Below, one piece after another: positions 55,716 to 64,000 of a stretch of 64,000 nt of DNA; positions within the stretch are counted from its first letter, which is position 1; each line of letters starts with the position of its first letter. The stretch comes from Rhinopithecus roxellana (Eukaryota > Chordata > Mammalia > Primates > Cercopithecidae), in the NCBI RefSeq assembly GCF_007565055.1, contig NC_044566.1, forward strand, positions 63,983,315-64,047,314. The letters run 5' to 3'. The notes under the pieces are model-generated. The model did no database searches and was not told the origin of the DNA. It worked only from the letters and a program-made list of their open reading frames with translations. The position numbers were made by a program, and so were the translations under genes.

Positions 55716-56005
55716 GGCCGGGCGCCATGGCTCATGCCTGTAATTCCAACACTTTGGAAGGCCAAGACAGGTGGATAACTTGAGGTCAGGAGTTTGAGAC
55801 CAGCTTGGTCAACATGGTGAAACCATGTCGCTACTAAAAATACAAAAACTAGCAGGGCATGGTGGTGCACACCTGTAATTCAAGCTACTCGGGAGGCTGA
55901 GGCATGAGAATCGCTTGAACCCAGGAGGCAGAGGTTGCAGTGAGCTGAGATCATGCCACTGCACTCCAACCTGGTTGACAGTGAGACTCTCTCTCTCTAA
56001 AAAAA
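55716..56005 (+). mobile_element. Alu (S-like), sense
   Basis: ggccgggcgccatggctcat, flanked by AAGATGGCTT on both sides. Confidence 0.93.
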
Positions 56006-56641
56006 AGATGGCTTGATAGATGGATTGAGAGATAGGTAAATGGATAAGTACATGATAAAGCAACTATAGAAAAAGGTTAATGGTGGAATCTAGGTAGCAG
56101 GAGTAACATTCACCATAAAATTCTTTAAACCTTGCTGCATGTTTGAAAATTTTCGTAACAAAATGTTGAGGGAAAAAATGCAAGACAGAAAAAAAAAAGA
56201 TATCAAAGCAAAGTGAAACAGAAGAGTAAAAGCTGATCATACAAATTGAGTCATTCTTCTCATACGCAACTAAAACAGAGTCAAGAAGCTGGGGTGTGTT
56301 GGTGGGGAGGCACTCAGGACACACAACATTGCTTAAAGAGTGGAATTCTCTGCAAGTCTGGCTACTGAAACTGGCTGCTATAACCTGAGGCCAATTTTAT
56401 TTATAGCTGCTGAGATAACTTGCTGCAAACATAGGACTAATTCTGGCCACCACAGCTACCCACCAATTAGAACTTGCCAGCTTCCCAGAACCTCACTAGC
56501 TTCAGTGAACTTTCTCAAAGAGCACTACATAACATTTCTCCTTTTGATAAAAAAAACTTTCTCTTTGTTCTTTGGGCATACCAAAGACCACCTGGTCCTC
56601 AAACTGCAATTCTTTCTTCCCAAATAAAAATGTAAAATTTC
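56006..56641. other. Intron 1 sequence, nothing firmly recognised
   Basis: The end of an L1-like tail may extend to about 56190. The rest (56200-56640) shows no assigned repeat or exon. Confidence 0.4.
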
Positions 56642-56940
56642 GGCTGGGTGCAGTGGCTCATGCCTGTAATCCCAGCACTTTGGGAGGCTGAGGTGGGCAG
56701 ATCACGAGGTCAGGAGATCGAGACCATCCTGGCTAACGCGGTGAAACCCCGTCTCTACTAAAAAATACAAAAAATTAGCCAGGCATGGTGGCAAGCGCCT
56801 GCAGTCCCAGCTGCTTGGGAGGGTGAGGCAGGAGAATGGCGTGAACCCGGGAGGCGGAGCTTACAGTGAGCCAAGATCGCGCCACCGCACTCCAGCCTGG
56901 GCAACAGAGCGAGACTCCGTCTCAAAAAAGAAAAAAAAAG
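56642..56940 (+). mobile_element. Alu (Y/S-like), sense
   Basis: ggctgggtgcagtggctcat body, flanked by GTAAAATTTC on both sides. Confidence 0.94.
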
Positions 56941-57248
56941 GTAAAATTTCAAGATTCATCTCTACATTTTGACTTGGACAGAGGCATGGGAGAAATGAAA
57001 CTACCATATAGATGTACTGTAAATCTAATAATTACTAAAGAATCTGGCAAGGATTCCTGGAAGTATCATTCAAATCAAGTCAGTATTTTAGGCAATTTGA
57101 GGGGTGGGAGGTGGAGGAGGGCTAATTACCCAAGAAATGTAGTATTGCTAGTATCTAAGAAATGTATTTTCTTTAAAGCAAATACATATTTTCTTTAAGG
57201 CCTGTACATTTTAAGTTCACCAGCAAATTCCTAAGAAATTTTCAGGTT

Positions 57249-57572
57249 AGGCGGGCACAGTGGCTCACGCCTATAATCTCAGCACTTTGGGAGGCTGAGG
57301 CGGGTGGATCACGAGGTCAGGAGATCGAGACCATCCTAGCTAATATGGTGAAACCCCATCTCTACTACAAACACAAAAAAATTAGCCAGGCATGATGGCA
57401 GGCACCTGTAATCCCAGCTACTCGGGAGGCTGAGGCAGGGGAATTGCCTGAACCTGGGAGGTGGAGGTTGCAGTAGGCCAAGATTGCGCCACTGCACTCC
57501 GGCCTGGGCGACACAGCCAGACTCCGTCTCAAAAAATAAATAAATAAAAAATAAAAATAAAAATAACAAAAT
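57249..57572 (+). mobile_element. Alu, sense, with (AAAT)n tail
   Basis: ggcgggcacagtggctcacg, flanked by AATTTTCAG. Confidence 0.92.
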
Positions 57573-57649
57573 AAATTTTCAGCTTAATCTTTTTCTCAGC
57601 ATAATACCATATATGTGGCTTCTCACAACCTTTAAAAATTATTTATATA

Positions 57650-59165
57650 TTTTAAATACTAACAAAAGTATTTTTTGAGCTACAGTTCATATACCATACA
57701 ATTTAACTTTTCAAAGTGCGTAATTCAGTGGTTTTTAGTATATTCACAAGGCTGTGCAACCATCCCCAGTATGTAATTCCAGAACATTTTCATCATCCCA
57801 ATAAAGAAATATGGGGCCTGTTAGCAGCTCTCCATGCCTCCCTTCCCTTTCCCCAGTCCCTGGCAACCATTAATCTATTTTCTGTCTCTATGGATTTGCC
57901 ACTTCTGGACATTTCATGTTAAGGAAATTACACAATACGTAGCCTTTTGTGTCTAGTCTCTTTCCCTTAGCATAATGCTTTCAAGGTTCATCCATGCAGT
58001 AGTATGTATCAATATTTCATTACTTTTTATGGCTAAATAATACATCTACAACATTTTGCTTATCCATTCATCAGTTAATGGACGTTTGGTTTCTACTTTT
58101 TGACTTTTATGAATAACATCACTATGAACGTGTGTGTACAAGTTTTAGCATAGATATATATGTTCAGTTCTATAGGGAATATATCTAGGAAAGGAATTGC
58201 TGGATCATATAGTAACTCTATGTTTAACTTTTGGAAGAACAGCTAGACTGTTTTCCAAAGTGGCTGCATATTTTACATCCCACCTGCAATGCATGAAGGT
58301 TCCAATTTATCCATGTCCTAGCCAACACTTGTTATTGTTCCTGTTTCTGATTATAGCAATTGTAGTGAGTATGAAATGGTATCTCATTGTAGTACTGACT
58401 TGCATTCCCCTGATGACTAATGATGTTGAACATCTTTTCATCTTATTACTCATTTCTGTGTCTCTTTGGAGAAATGTCTGTTCAGATCTTCTGCTCACTT
58501 TTTTTTTTTTTTTTTTGAGACGGAATCTCGCTCTGTCCCCTAGGCTAGAGTGCAGTGGCGCAATCTCGGCTCACTGCAAGCTCTGCCTCCCGGTTTTACG
58601 CCATTCTCCTGCCTCAGTCTCCCGAGTAGCTGGGACTACAGGCACCCGCCACCACATCCAGCAAATTTTTGTGTTTCTTTTTTTTTGTTTCTCGTATTTT
58701 TAGTAAAGACGGGGTTTCACCATGTTAGCCGGGATGGTCTTGATCTCCTGACCTTGTGACCCACCTGCCTTGGCCTCCCAAAGTGCTGAGATTACAGGCA
58801 TGAGCCACGGTGCCCAGCCTGCTCATTCCTAAAAATCGGGTTATCACATGAATTATAAAGATCCTCTACATATTCTGCATTCTAAACATTATATAAATGA
58901 TTTACAAATACTTTCCCCCATTCTATGCCTCATCATTTTACATTCTTTGTAGTATACTTTGAAGCACAAATGTTTTAAATTTTGATGATACACAATTTAT
59001 TTTTTCTTTGGTTGCATGTACTTTTGGTATTATATGTAAGAAAGAATTGCCTAATCCAAGGTCAAGAATATTTATACCTATGGTTTTTTTCTAATAGTTT
59101 TACAGTTTTAGCTCTTATATTTAGGTCACTGATCAATTTTGAGTTACTTTCTCATAATTTTTTGA
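57650..59165 (-). mobile_element. Old L1M 3' end, antisense, interrupted by an Alu
   Basis: 'gttcatataccatacaat', 'ccctggcaaccattaatc', 'gctggatcatatagtaac' and, after the Alu, 'cttttggtattatatgtaag' are antisense L1M. The same 3'-end type occurs at 14700 and 27550. Confidence 0.85.
58499..58818 (-). mobile_element. Alu (Y/S-like), antisense
   Basis: T run, gagacggaatctcgctctgt to cacggtgcccagc, with an extra T-rich insert at 58674-58695. CTGCTCACTT / CTGCTCATTC flank it. Confidence 0.92.
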
Positions 59166-59308
59166 AATGAAAATTAACTACTGTAAGGGCAAATGTCACC
59201 CACATAGAAATGGTCATTTCAAAATAGCTTCAAAAGGTATCAAAAGTCAGTGGTAAAAGATATATAAAATATTTTTATTTAGAAGTTTTAGCTCAGATAA
59301 TACTAAAC

Positions 59309-59374
59309 CAGTGGTTCTCAAACCCAGGTGATGCTGAGGCTGCTGGTCTGGGGACCACACTTTGAGAACCACTA
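59309..59374. mobile_element. Miniature MER5-like hAT element
   Basis: Ends CAGTGGTTCTCAAA and TTTGAGAACCACT are inverted repeats, with only 66 bp in all. It is a deeply deleted MER5 relic. Confidence 0.85.
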
Positions 59375-59819
59375 TTTTGAACCATAATTTCAGATTATGA
59401 ACCCTATTTAAGTCAGTTTAGATGACACATAAGTTACAGAAAGAAGCAACTTTTATAATGAGAAATCCTTTCTGCTAGGTTGTAACCAGATTTTTAAAAG
59501 GTTTGACTTGAGACTTTAGTTGAATAGACATCTTGTGGAACATACAAATGTTAAAAGATGTGGAAAGTGAGGCCAGGAAAAGTGAAGGGAATCAAGCATG
59601 GCTAATAGCTACGGGTGGCAGAACAACTGTTGTTATACAACCCAGGGTTTCTGGATTCTCCAGGCTATTTCCAAAACAGCTCATATATGTAACAAACCTT
59701 CCATGTTCAAATAACCTGAGGATAATGCCACCTATATTTAATATAAATTAAATGCTAGTAAAGCCTTTTTTTTTTAAAGCTGTTTTTTAATACTCTTCTA
59801 CTGACTATGACGGACAATC

Positions 59820-60040
59820 TACTTCAAACTTTTCCAACCCCGGCCCGCACGTGGCACAGGACGGCTTTGAATGCGGCCCAATACAAATTCATAAACTTTC
59901 TGGAAGCATTATGAGATTTTTTTGCGATTTTTTAAAAGCTCATCAGCTATCTTAGTGTTTGTGTATTTTATGTGTGGCCCAAGACAATTCTTCCGATGTG
60001 GCCCAGGGAAGCCAAACGATTGGACACCCTTGGTCTACTT
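59820..60040. mobile_element. hAT-like DNA transposon relic, family not assigned
   Basis: 'ggctttgaatgcggccca', 'gcattatgagattttttt', 'tgtgtggcccaagacaatt' and 'gaagccaaacgattggac' form a common non-autonomous element with G/C-rich 'gcccgc' ends. Confidence 0.55.
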
Positions 60041-60164
60041 CCAAGAAGCCTACTGCAGTTTCTCAAGGAAAATAAATAAATAAATTAATTAATCAATTAA
60101 ATAACTCAAGCAGAAAATCGGACTGGTAAAAGTGTAATTCTAGGCTTAGAAAGAATCTTGGGAC

Positions 60165-60477
60165 GGCTGGGCGCGGTGGCTCGCGCCTGTAATCCCAGCA
60201 CTTTGGGAGGCCGAGGCGGGCGGATCACCTCAGGTCAGCAGTTCGAGACCAGCCTGACCAACATGGAGAAACCCCGTCTCTACTAAAAATACAAAAATTA
60301 GCCAGGCGTGGTGGCGCATGCCTGTAATCCCAGCTACTCGGGAGGCTGAGGCAGGAGAATCACTTGAACCCGGGAGGCGGAGGTTGCGGTGAGCCGAGAT
60401 CGCACCATTGCCCTCCAGCCTGGGTGACAAAGAATGAAACCCCGTCTTTAAAAAAAAAAAAACAACCACAACAAAAC
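60165..60477 (+). mobile_element. Alu (S-like), sense, at the promoter edge
   Basis: ggctgggcgcggtggctcgc body with a perfect 15-bp flanking duplication AAAGAATCTTGGGAC (60149-60163 and 60478-60492). It lies about 570 bp downstream of exon 1. Confidence 0.95.
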
Positions 60478-61048
60478 AAAGAATCTTGGGACAACAGTAC
60501 TTCACGTTTCTGGAATGTTTCCATCTTTGTGAGGCTAAGTACGCGTTTTCCGTATTCTGTTGTGTACTTTTATCTTCACTCCTGATTCAGCTTGTGTCAG
60601 GCAATTTCAAGTGCTTTAGCTAACAAGAAAACGCAAGAGCGACGTGCCCGCCTCTGCCGCGCGACTCCAGAGCTGGCGCAGGGGTCCAGCTGGGTCTGAA
60701 GTGTCCCGTCAGCCGCGACTGGGGCTTGGGACAGCCACGGCCAAACGGCCCGCGACGCCCGTCCCAGTTCCGAGGAGCAAGACAGGCCCGGGGGCAGCGA
60801 TGTGAGAACCAACGCCCACGTTTCTGCGTGGACAACTCGGGCGCCTGAGGGACGCACTCGGGCCCCAGCGGGAGAAAAGCAGGGGCAGGCCGAGTCCATT
60901 CGGGGCCCCGCCTCAGACCGCCCCGGGGTGGGCAGGGGCGGGCAGGAGCCGCGCGAAGAGGCGATCGGCGGGGCTCGGCGCACAGGACGCCGCGGGGGCA
61001 CGGCTGCCAGGGGCCCTGAAGCACTAGGCCCCAGCGCCCTTCTCCTAC

Positions 61049-61130
61049 CTCACGCTGAGGGAAGCGGGCGACAGTTAGTCGGGCCCAGGGACGACGCGGC
61101 GGTTGGCCAAAGCGCGACGCCGAGCCGTTG
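61049..61130 (-). other. IFT88: IFT88 non-coding exon 1 (5' end approximate)
   Basis: On the minus strand a good donor (GTGAG|GTAGGAG) lies at 61048-61047, inside the CpG island and directly downstream of the GC-rich promoter. The next acceptor in the gene is exon 2 at 53562. Exon 1 would carry only 5' untranslated sequence, because the ATG is in exon 2. The transcription start cannot be read from sequence alone; the right border given is a guess within about 100 bp. The inferred intron 1 is about 7.5 kb. Confidence 0.65.
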
Positions 61131-61133
61131 CCA
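61127..61133. promoter_or_regulatory. Candidate RFX half-site (GTTGCCA / TGGCAAC)
   Basis: GTTGCCA is the half-site bound by RFX factors, the main activators of ciliary genes. The second half of a full X-box is degenerate (AGCGCGGAATCC follows), so this is a half-site at best. It lies about 80 bp upstream of the exon 1 donor, within the CpG island. Confidence 0.45.
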
Positions 61134-61500
61134 AGCGCGGAATCCAAGGAAGCCGCTCCCACAGTCCTCCGCGCGGGGGGCGGGCGGGGCCGGAAGCGCG
61201 GGGGCGGGAGGGAGCGCGGCGGGAAGCGGGTGGCGCGGGCTGCCTGCGGAAGTGGGTGGGGGCGGAGAACGGCGGGTCAGAGAGGAGGGAGCCGGGTGGC
61301 CCCCAGGGGAAGGGAGCGGCGGTGCGCGGAGGGTGTGGAGGGGACTGTGCCAGCGGCTTGCGGGAAGCCGGGCGATGCGGGGAGAACCGTGTAGGAGAGG
61401 GCAGGGAGGCCGGGGCCTCCCGTGGAAGGGAACCCGGGGGGCCGGGAGGCTGGGGGCGGCCTGTGTGAAGGGGCGGGGAGGGAAAGGCTGGCGGCTAGTA

Positions 61501-62074
61501 TATGCAGGAGGGAGGAGGGCCTGGAGGGGCTCGGGGCTGGCGGCCTCTGTGAGGAAGGGGAAGGATATGCAACCAAGAGCCTTTAAATCCTGATGAACTT
61601 GTCCGTAAAGCAGATGCCCAAAGGATGATAGTAAGCTTACTGTGAAATAGCTCGCGGAGCCGCAGCACGAGCCATGTGAGCCTTGGAAGCCCATTTTCCG
61701 CGCAGTCACTAACTCGCTTAGTCACCCTGTGTAAAAGTTATTCTGGGATGACACCTGCGTGGGAAGTCTCACCTTTCCCCTCACTTCCTCCTGTCTGCGT
61801 ATTGTTCTGTAGCACCCCGTGCACACCTTGATTGTAGCGCTTAAGGCGTCAGTTTTATTTACTAGAGAGGGATTGAACCACTGTGTCCCAACCACCTAGA
61901 ACCTGGGTCATAGTGTAAAGCTTAATAAATGTAATATAAATGGGGTATTAAATTCTTAATTGTTTACTGTTTCATTAAGTTTTGTCAAATTTTAAAAGTC
62001 AATGTTAGGGGTGGGGGGGGGAGACAGAGTCTAAAGACACCAGTAATTAATGGTTTTTTAAAAAATAAGCAGTG
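61501..62074. other. Upstream flank of the CpG island, nothing recognised
   Basis: Base composition falls back to AT-rich after about 61600. No gene or repeat assigned. Confidence 0.5.
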
Positions 62075-62371
62075 GGTCGGGCGCGGTGGCTCAAGCCTGT
62101 AATCCCAGCACTTTGGGAGGCTCAGACGGGCGGATCACGAGGTCAGGAGTTGGAGACCAGCCTGGCCAATGTGGTGAAACCCTGTCTCTACTAAAAATAG
62201 AAAAATTAGCTGGGTGAGGTGGCGGGCCCCTGTAATCAATCCCAGCTACTCAGGAGGCTAAGGCAGGAGAATCGCTTGAACCCGGGAGGTGGAGGTTGCA
62301 GTGAGCGAGATCGTGGCATTGCACTCCAGGCTGGGGGACAAGAGCGAAACTCCGTCCCTCCCCCAAACAAA
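62075..62371 (+). mobile_element. Alu (S-like), sense
   Basis: ggtcgggcgcggtggctcaa body with a C-rich tail (cgtccctcccccaaac). Confidence 0.92.
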
Positions 62372-62454
62372 AAGTAGTGTTGGGAAACAATTCTCATGGG
62401 TCCCCTGCACTTTCCCATGTTTTGTGAGCAGAGACACCGTCTTTGTTCTGGACT

Positions 62455-62735
62455 ATTGTGATGGCTAGTTTTATGTGTCAACTGGGTTAGTCTGTACAAC
62501 CCAGTTTTTGGTCAAACACCAGTCTAGAAGGTATTTTTTAAGATGTGATTAACAGTTAAATTAGACTTGAGTAAAGCAGTTGATCCTCCACAATGTGTGT
62601 GGGCCTCATCCAGTCAAGGGAAGGTCATAAGAGAAAAGACTGAGGTCCTCTGAGAAAGAAGGAATCCTGCCCCCAGATTGCCTTCAGCTCTTTCCTGGGT
62701 CTCTAGCCTGACCTGCAAATTTTAGGCTTGCCAGT
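62455..62735 (+). mobile_element. Interspersed repeat, LTR-like, family not assigned
   Basis: 'tgatggctagttttatgtg', 'gtcaaacaccagtctagaa', 'gtgtgggcctcatccagtc' and 'tcctgggtctctagcctga' form a widely repeated primate element. I cannot name it with certainty. Confidence 0.5.
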
Positions 62736-62739
62736 GTTT

Positions 62740-63119
62740 ATAAAGTTTTGCTGCTATGAAAGAAATAGCACTCGAATATAAAATTTTCTTTTTTTCTTCT
62801 CAGCAAGGCAATTTATTTCTGTAGAAGGGTGCGCCCTCACAGATGGAGCAATGGTGGGTGCACACCTGGACAAGTGAGGGGAAGGGGTTCTTATTCGTAG
62901 CCCTGCTGCTGTGTCCTTCCCTTATTGGCTAAGGTTAGACCACACAGGCTAAACTAATTCCGATTGGCAAATTTAAAGAGAGTGCCAGGGTAAGTGGTCT
63001 GCTGGGAAATATGGTTATGGCAGAGCAGGAAATCGGAATGAGTCAGGGTGGAGAATGAATCAGGGCAGAGCAGGTAATCGAAAAAGATTGCTTTACGAGG
63101 AAGTTGTTTTTGTTTGTTG
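62740..63119. mobile_element. ERV-related repeat sequence, family not assigned
   Basis: 'agaagggtgcgccctcaca', 'ggacaagtgaggggaaggg' and 'gaatgagtcagggtggaga' look like an LTR or untranslated region of a class I endogenous retrovirus. No open frames. Confidence 0.4.
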
Positions 63120-63708
63120 TTTGTTTTTTTAAGACAGTCTCGGCCGGGCGCGGTGGCTCAAGCCTGTAATCCCAGCACTTTGGGAGGCCGAGACGGGCGG
63201 ATCACGAGGTCAGGAGATCAAGACCATCCTGGCTAACACGGTGAAACCCGGTCTCTACTAAAAATACAAAAAACTAGCCGGGCGAGGTGGCGGCGCCTGT
63301 AGTCCCAGCTACTCGGGAGGCTGAGGCAGGAGAATGGCGTGAACCCGGGAGGCGGAGCTTGCAGTGAGCTGAGATCCGGCCACTGCACTCCAGCCTGGGC
63401 GACAGAGCAAGACTCCATCTCAAAAAAAAAAAAAAAAAAAAAGACAGTCTCACTCTGTAGTCCAGGCTGGAGTGCAGTGGCAGGATCTTGGCTCACTGCA
63501 AGCTCCGCCTCCTGAGTTCTCCTGCCTCAGCCTCCCGAATAGCTGGGACTCCAGGCGCCCACCACCACACCCAGCTTATTTTTTACATTTTTAGTAGAGA
63601 GGGGTTTGACTGTGTTAGCCAGGATGGTCTTGATCTCCAGACCTCGTGATCCGCCTGCCTTGGCCTCTCAAAGTACTGGGATTACAGGCGTGAGCCACCA
63701 TGCCTGGC
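63120..63708 (-). mobile_element. Antisense Alu split by a young AluY
   Basis: Pieces 63120-63141 and 63442-63708 join into one antisense Alu; the interruption is in its T-tail/head junction. Confidence 0.9.
63142..63440 (+). mobile_element. Young AluY (Old World monkey type), nested
   Basis: ggccgggcgcggtggctcaa body, flanked by AAGACAGTCTC at 63131-63141 and 63441-63451. Confidence 0.96.
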
Positions 63709-63847
63709 GAGAACTTAAGTTTAAAAGTAGAAGACAAAGAATTGAACATACTGACATATTGATTCTTTGAAGAGAAATTTAGAACTCATATCAAACACCA
63801 GCCTCCAATTGCGTGTCAATTCCTTCAAATAAACTCTCTCTGCAATA

Positions 63848-64000
63848 TGCAGAGTCTCACTCTGTCACCCAGGCTGGAGTGCAGTGGTGCCATCTCAGCT
63901 CAATGCAACCTCTGCCTCCCAGGTACAAACGATTCTGCTGCCTCAGCCTCCTGAGTAGCTGAGACTACAGGCGTGAGCCAGCACACCTGGCTATTGTTTG
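63848..64000 (-). mobile_element. Alu, antisense, cut by the window edge
   Basis: gcagagtctcactctgtcac to the right edge. Confidence 0.88.

Larger units (their letters stand above)
60600..61500 (-). promoter_or_regulatory. IFT88: CpG-island promoter of IFT88
   Basis: The stretch is strikingly rich in G+C and CpG compared with the AT-rich surroundings and contains almost no Alu sequence. Visible elements include GC boxes (gggcggggccgg at about 61182-61193), an ETS-type ccggaag overlapping it, and an RFX half-site at 61127-61133. There is no obvious TATA box, as is usual for a broadly expressed gene. Long open frames on both strands here reflect low stop-codon density in GC-rich DNA and are not called as genes. 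The island extends about 400 bp upstream of exon 1, so divergent transcription is possible but not shown. Confidence 0.85.

Noticed and set aside
60802..61593. Long overlapping open frames on both strands of the CpG island (up to 263 codons)
   Set aside because: GC-rich DNA lacks stop codons by chance. The peptides are Gly/Arg/Pro/Ala-rich without domains, and they overlap the IFT88 promoter.
1..64000. A novel multi-gene system
   Set aside because: Apart from IFT88 and dead copies, the window is introns and repeats; no further intact genes could be supported.

Overview
The window is nuclear DNA of a primate, most likely an Old World monkey. About forty full or partial Alu elements are present. 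The youngest copies (near 21995, 25821, 28905, 33449, 43528, 53778 and 63142) share the AluY variants I associate with Cercopithecidae: 'ctcaagcctgtaatcc', 'aactagccgggcgaggtgg' and 'gagctgagatccggccact'. MIR, L2, L1M, MaLR, Tigger and hAT relics make up the older mammalian and primate background.

The only host protein gene I can support is IFT88 (intraflagellar transport 88, also TTC10 or polaris), on the minus strand. Its CpG-island promoter and non-coding exon 1 lie at about 61.0-61.2 kb. The start codon is in exon 2 (53556). Fifteen coding exons run leftward to 2508 and encode residues 1-462. Every exon has AG/GT borders, the reading frame is continuous across all junctions, and there is no internal stop. 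The remaining exons (the rest of the TPR array and the C-terminus) lie beyond position 1.

Layout from left to right: 1-2507, intron 16 with a MaLR LTR end, L2-like sequence and a local rearrangement next to the exon 16 donor; 2508-13083, exons 16-14 in Alu/L1/MLT1-filled introns; 13084-24224, the largest intron of the middle part, holding an old antisense L1 into which a U2 snRNA pseudogene, several Alus and a processed SLC35E1 retrocopy were inserted; 24225-33033, exons 13-8; 37303-39879, the compact exons 7-4; 39880-53466, exon 3 within long repeat-rich introns, including a young L1 5' fragment lying head-to-head with an older L1; 53467-61049, exon 2 and intron 1; 61.05-61.5 kb, the promoter; 61.5-64 kb, upstream intergenic repeats.

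Nothing here looks like a multi-gene accessory system. The observations most worth checking are structural: a 67-bp, 66/67-identical duplication with inverted-repeat flanks beside the exon 16 splice donor; the nested insertions that order events in time; the two-L1 junction at 51.6 kb; and a repeated Arg-Pro-x-Thr-type motif carried by three consecutive small IFT88 exons.
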